Assembly: GCF_033568475.1 (NCBI RefSeq)
Contig: NC_133123.1
Location: forward strand, 61,511,522-61,575,521
Source of the DNA: Henckelia pumila
Lineage: Eukaryota; Streptophyta; Magnoliopsida; Lamiales; Gesneriaceae
Direction: 5' to 3'
Length of the DNA: 64,000 bases
Each line of letters opens with the position of its first letter. The stretch's first letter is position 1. The notes under the pieces were generated by a model, which worked only from the letters and a program-made list of their open reading frames with translations, did not search any database and had not been told where the DNA came from. Positions 61,101 to 64,000 of this stretch are shown here, piece after piece. The position numbers were made by a program, and so were the translations under genes.

Positions 61101-62029
61101 CTTGTCATCACCTGCAAATCATTGCAAATGTGAGATCCACATCCGGTATCCAATACCCAAGAAGTTGTATTAAGTGACATGTTTATTTCGATATAGAACA
61201 TACCCTTTGCAGTTCCTAACTGCTCAAGATACTCCTTGCAGTTGCGCTTCCAATGACCCGGCTTCTTGCAGTAATGGCAAACATCCTTGGATTTTCCATT
61301 GTTTGAAGCCTTTGTCTTTTGCTTCTTCTCGGGTTCCACTTTCTTGGGTGGGGCAGAACGTTTCTTGCCCTTCATACTTGGCCCCTTCTTAGCAGAAGAT
61401 GAGGAGCCCACCAAGAAAGCTGGCTTATCCTTCTTAAGTGTGGATTCATATGTAACGAGCATATTGACCATCTCTTCAAGGGTGGCCTCTATCTTGTTCA
61501 TATTAAAATTTATCACGAATCCATCAAATGAAGAAGGAAGAGATAGAAGCAGCAAGTCCACATTGAGTTCATGCTCCAACACCAAATCAAGGGTCGCTAA
61601 CTTCTGTATGAGCCAAATCACTCGTACCCCATGATCACGGACCGAAGTCCCTTCACGCATGCGGCACGTCATCAACTCCTTAAAAGTAGAGAACCTTTCA
61701 GCCCTCGACTGAGCCCCAAAAAGTTCCTTGAGTTGCGCGTGAATGTCAGCAGCATTCACCGTGTCCTCAAATCGCCTCTGGAGTTCATCAGACATCGAGG
61801 CTTGCATATAGCATTTGGTCTTGATGTCATGGTCCCACCATGCATCAAGCTTGGCCAATTCCTCCGGACTAACATCAGCTGGTGCTTCCTTCGGAGGTGC
61901 TTTCTCTAACACATAGAGCATTTTCTCCGAAGTTAAGACAATCTTCAACTTCCGGAACCATTCCGTATAGTTGGCGCCAGTCAGCTTGTTTTGTTCGAGG
62001 ATCGAAAATAAAGGATTTCGCGAATTCAT
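58115..62029 (-). CDS. C3 gag-pol polyprotein, Ty1/copia, 1304 residues
   Basis: A single open frame encodes the copia proteins in order. Gag covers about residues 1-250 and ends in a zinc knuckle (CHYCKKPGHWKRNC, 251-264). Protease has its active site DTG at 294-296. Integrase follows at about 430-700, with the H/C zinc region at 434-468 and acidic core residues near 495, 558 and 594. Reverse transcriptase is at about 800-1060 with YVDD at 977-980, and RNase H at about 1140-1290. The length is normal for a plant copia element. The start is chosen at MNSRNPLFSILEQ because C1 and C2 begin at the same place after a conserved leader. Copia elements normally make all products from one frame, as here. 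The frame looks whole; whether it is expressed cannot be told from sequence. Confidence 0.95.
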   Translation of the reverse strand: MNSRNPLFSILEQNKLTGANYTEWFRKLKIVLTSEKMLYVLEKAPPKEAPADVSPEELAKLDAWWDHDIKTKCYMQASMSDELQRRFEDTVNAADIHAQLKELFGAQSRAERFSTFKELMTCRMREGTSVRDHGVRVIWLIQKLATLDLVLEHELNVDLLLLSLPSSFDGFVINFNMNKIEATLEEMVNMLVTYESTLKKDKPAFLVGSSSSAKKGPSMKGKKRSAPPKKVEPEKKQKTKASNNGKSKDVCHYCKKPGHWKRNCKEYLEQLGTAKGMFYIEINMSLNTTSWVLDTGCGSHICNDLQVMTRSRRLRMGETQLRLGNGSRVEATAIGDVCLILQNGFKLLLRDVLFVPDLIKNIISISMLDRDGYSCNFVNGICNIYKNECLIGNGQLENDLYNLKLKDVPVNCIDRPATTNKRKIDSQNPANLWHARLGHISSRRMNKLVGEGMFDMSDINSLPTCESCLKGKMTKSPFKGKPERSQNLLDLIHTDVCGPFRVGTQYGHTYFITFTDDYSRYGYLYLMKYKSEAFEKFKEFKAEVENKLGKSIKALRSDRGGEYLSTEFLDYLKENGILSQWTPPMTPQLNGVSERRNRTLLDMVRSMMSFTELPPSFWGYALETAVLLLNNVHTKAVDKTPYELWNGKAPKYSYLRIWGCPAYVKRTVGDKLDSRSSLCYFVGYPKNSIGYYFYFPAETKVFVSRNATFLEKEFLLDKKGEMMELEEVREEPEIQNNDPTPQEPLLDTPAPRRSERTSRPPIRYGLLLEGDQDEPDIGCDPRNFKEAISDADSNLWLEAMQSELDSMHTNQVWSLVDPPDGIVPIGCKWIYKRKLGPDGKVLTYKARLVAKGYTQRQGVDYDETFSPVAMFKSIRILIAIAAWYDYEIWQMDVKTAFLNGDIKEEIYMKQPEGYTSMGSEHKVCKLQRSIYGLKQASRSWNQKFDETIKDYGFIKNPEKPCVYKNVVKDAVTFLVLYVDDILLIGNDVGMLQSTKIWLSGRFSMKDLGEASYILGIQIYRDRSKRMIGLTQSTYIDTILKRFSMDGSKRGHLPMCHGVSLSKSMCPKTDEEIENMTHVPYASAIGSIMYGMISTRPDVAFALSVTSRYQSNPGQMHWKAVKDILKYLRRTKNMFMVYGGRELKLEGYTDSSFQSDVDDSKYTSGFVFMLNGGAVSWKSSKQDTTADSTTEAEYIAASAAAKEAVWMRKFVQELGVIPEFVGPVPMYCDNTGAVAQAKEPRSHQRSKHVLRKYHIIREIVERGDIIVERVASADNIADPLTKPLPGPLFDKHREAMGLRSMTSWL

Positions 62030-63945
62030 TGTATGAAATACTGAAAAGGAAAACAGACATATATCAATGATTGTTTAACAATTTACTAAGACATAAAATA
62101 GGCGAATTTAATTTTATGAATCTCACTCCCACTATTTTAACGATTTCACCACCCTCTAGTGAAAACGGGAAACTTTTTCCTTAGTGAGAACATGGAGTCC
62201 AATTGACAAACTTATGGTCCCGAATAATATCAGCCAACCATAATTCTCAAAAGGTAGAGCCCAATTGCTTCCAAAGCAACCCCCATGTGTTTACCTCATG
62301 TCCAATAAGGGCCCAATAATATGACGCCGTTTAAAGTGACATGTCAAGATGACCCATCAATATTAAGTTGTGATGGACGGTCGCCATGTGGATCCCCCAA
62401 TAATATGAGCCGATCCCATGGGAGTTCCACCCAACTTACAACATTTGTCGATCCAATGTACAGCTTTCCGACGGACGGGCCCCCCCCAATAATATGAGCC
62501 GGACCGTATCCGCGGGTAGCATCACATACATTGACCGTTGATGGAAGGTGGGAACATTTAAACAAATTTAAATTTCCTTTATTTATCTTGATATAAATTT
62601 TAAATCATATTTAAAATGAGGGATTTTTAATTATAAAAATATTTGTCTCATCATATTCATTTTATTGCATGCTTGCCGGATTCACGCAATTTATGTCTAA
62701 ACATGCATACAATCATAATATCAAATATTATATAGGATGATCGATTCCATTTCTAATTGACCCGTGGTTGCCAATCACGGGTCTTAGTCCAATCCTAGGT
62801 AATATGCAGTATGCAATGCAATCCTATTACATGTGCTTCCAATTTACATTTCTTCAGTCTTTATTGTCTGCTGGGCCCACCGTCTTCAAATCTTGATCTC
62901 CCACTAAATCTAATGTATTTACAATAAATAACAATGACAAGTAGGGGATACATTTTTAGGGGGTGGGAACGGGCTATAAACCAAGCCCACTTTTATTACA
63001 TATGACATTCATATCGGGCCATAAACCAGGCCCATTAATAAAACCAACAATAATAAAGACAAAATGTAAATTCCTAACATACACCTACAAAATTGGTCAT
63101 GGCAATCGATCATCCTTATCCAATAACATTTAATTCAAAATTAATTTATTGGATAACATGCTGTGGCAATTCAAATTTAAACAAGATAAAATCATATTTT
63201 ATATATAAAATCTCATTTCACATATAAAATCATATTTTATCTCTATATCAAATAAAATCATATTTTATCTATAAAATCCAATTTTACAAATAAAATCATA
63301 TTTTACTTAATATATCATAAGATCATATCTTATCATCAATTGTACCAAAATAATTGATTTCAAAATTCAATTTACGGATAAAATATTAAAATTTTCCAAA
63401 AATTCAAATTTATCCAAAATCAATTTTAAAATTTACGGACTCGAACAATTCGATCCGAAATGTCGTGAACCAATCAAAAATAATTTTTGACCGGACCAAA
63501 AATAAAATTTTAAATATTAAAATTAATTTTTAAATAAAAATATAATTTTTCCCGCGGGCCGCCCGGGACACTCCCGGGCCGGCCCGCACCCGGGGCGCGG
63601 GCCGTGGGCAGCCTGGCTGCCCCCTTAGGGCAGCGACTATCGCTGCCCTGGCGGCGCCTGGGGCCGCCGCTGGGCGGCGCCGTGCGTCGCCCCTGGGCGG
63701 CGCCGTGCGCCGCCCTGGACGGCGACGGTCGCCGTCCTGGGCGGCGCCATGCGCCCCCTTTGGGCGGCGCCGTGCGCCGCCCGGGGCAGCAACAATTGCT
63801 GCCCCACCGGGCAGCGATCCAATCGCTGCCCGGGTTTTGCCCCGAAAAAAAAAATTTTTTTATTTAAAAATATTTATTTTGTTTTCCAAAAACCGAGATT
63901 CAAAAATTTTGTACAATCGATTAATTTAATCGTTTGATCTGAGCA
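62030..63945 (-). mobile_element. C3 untranslated leader
   Basis: About 1.9 kb, matching the C2 leader in reverse order. It contains CCCAATAATATGA motifs (about 62220, 62305, 62395, 62485), AT-rich AAAATCATATTTTAT-like words (63186-63305) and a GC-rich hairpin array (63600-63835). No gene is seen. Confidence 0.8.
63600..63835 (-). repeat. GC-rich hairpin array in the C3 leader
   Basis: A series of about nine inverted repeats of 20-25 bp, for example GGGCGGCGCCGTGCGCCGCC, GGACGGCGACGGTCGCCGTC and GGGCAGCAACAATTGCTGCC. Stems differ from those in C2 but mostly keep pairing. Units are less regular in length than in C2. Confidence 0.85.
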
Positions 63946-63963
63946 ACCTGGCTCTGATACCAC
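63946..63963 (-). other. C3 primer binding site
   Basis: On the minus strand GTGGTATCAGAGCCAGGT directly follows the 5' LTR end, identical to the C2 site. Confidence 0.93.
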
Positions 63964-64000
63964 TGTTGGAAAACGCGGCTCTCTGATCAATCACGATTGA
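63964..64000 (-). repeat. C3 5' LTR, visible end
   Basis: 37 bases identical to 56240-56276. The rest of the LTR and the right target duplication lie beyond the window. Confidence 0.92.

Larger units (their letters stand above)
35892..64000 (-). mobile_element. G1: chromovirus-like Ty3/gypsy element, rearranged, continuing past the window
   Basis: Reading right to left, G1 shows reverse transcriptase (47562-46453), a solo LTR insertion (S3), RNase H, integrase with a chromodomain-like end, purine tract and 3' LTR (37096-35892). The RNase H-integrase-U3 segment is present in four tandem copies. C2 is inserted in pol at 47563, so protease, gag and the 5' LTR must lie beyond the right edge. The chromodomain-like terminus ([17 protein letters not shown]) and the LTR layout suggest the Tekay/Del branch; this lineage call is inference. 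The element is broken in several places. Confidence 0.85.
47563..64000 (+). mobile_element. C2: Ty1/copia element in G1 pol, itself hit by C3
   Basis: 5' LTR 47563-49406, primer site, ~1.9-kb leader, polyprotein region 51321-55235, purine tract and 3' LTR from 55250. C3 interrupts the 3' LTR after 56239, so the end of C2 lies beyond the window. The left target duplication should be TACTC (47558-47562). In about 990 aligned LTR bases I count about 12 differences, a little over 1%, suggesting roughly half a million years at the commonly used plant rate. It is broken with about two breaks but otherwise close to C3. Confidence 0.92.
56240..64000 (-). mobile_element. C3: Ty1/copia element that looks whole, running off the right edge
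   Basis: Read right to left: 5' LTR (starts beyond the window, its last 37 bp at 63964-64000), primer site, leader, one open polyprotein (62029-58115), purine tract and 3' LTR (58100-56240). The 37 visible bases of the 5' LTR are identical to the matching bases of the 3' LTR. The polyprotein shows no break, so C3 is the youngest layer of the nest and looks intact as far as visible. It is the same family as C2. Confidence 0.93.

Noticed and set aside
63604-63929. Overlapping GC-rich open frames near the right edge
   Set aside because: They are frames through the hairpin array of the C3 leader. GC-rich repeats with few stop codons give open frames on both strands by chance.

Overview
This window looks like plant nuclear repeat DNA, most likely from a dicot; I cannot name the species. 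It is a 5S ribosomal RNA gene array filled with nested LTR retrotransposons of the Ty3/gypsy and Ty1/copia superfamilies. I find no host protein-coding gene and no tRNA gene. The plant call rests on the 118-bp 5S genes in ~519-bp tandem units, on chromodomain-bearing Ty3 integrase pieces, and on initiator-tRNA-Met-type primer binding sites throughout.

Layout, left to right. (1) 1-32 and 19565-19593 are two halves of one minus-strand 5S gene split by E1, a decayed minus-strand Ty3-type element (33-19564). E1 contains E2 (4010-13588, plus strand, complete LTRs but decayed interior, target duplication ATATT) and solo LTR S1 (17268-18584, target duplication TCATC). (2) 19565-27562 is a 5S array with 15 full-length minus-strand genes. 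Its spacers fall into three classes (C, A, B) that recur in fixed order, giving a ~1.56-kb higher-order repeat, with one C/B chimeric spacer marking a past unequal exchange. (3) 27563-35172 is C1, the 5' part of a minus-strand copia element whose LTR holds solo LTR S2 (31997-34300, target duplication GTATC). Beyond it lie 5S remnants in the opposite orientation (35173-35891). (4) From 35892 runs G1, a minus-strand chromovirus-like Ty3 element. Its RNase H-integrase-U3 segment is present in four tandem copies of about 2 kb, and its pol is interrupted by a solo LTR (S3, 45113-46452). (5) At 47563 the plus-strand copia element C2 is inserted in G1 pol. The minus-strand copia element C3 is inserted in the 3' LTR of C2 at 56240 and runs off the right edge. 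C3 has a single open 1304-codon polyprotein and looks whole as far as visible.

Order of events inferred from nesting: 5S array, then E1, C1 and G1; then E2, S1, S2, S3 and C2; then C3. By eye, the LTR pairs differ by about 2% for E2 and a little over 1% for C2, so both insertions are recent on a plant time scale. The most notable signals are the 5S higher-order repeat with class-linked changes in the gene's internal promoter, the tandem amplification of a retrotransposon segment with a stepwise ~20-bp internal ladder, and arrays of hairpins whose stems appear to be kept by paired changes in copia leaders and in Ty3-type LTR ends. I did not find a convincing new gene-based system.
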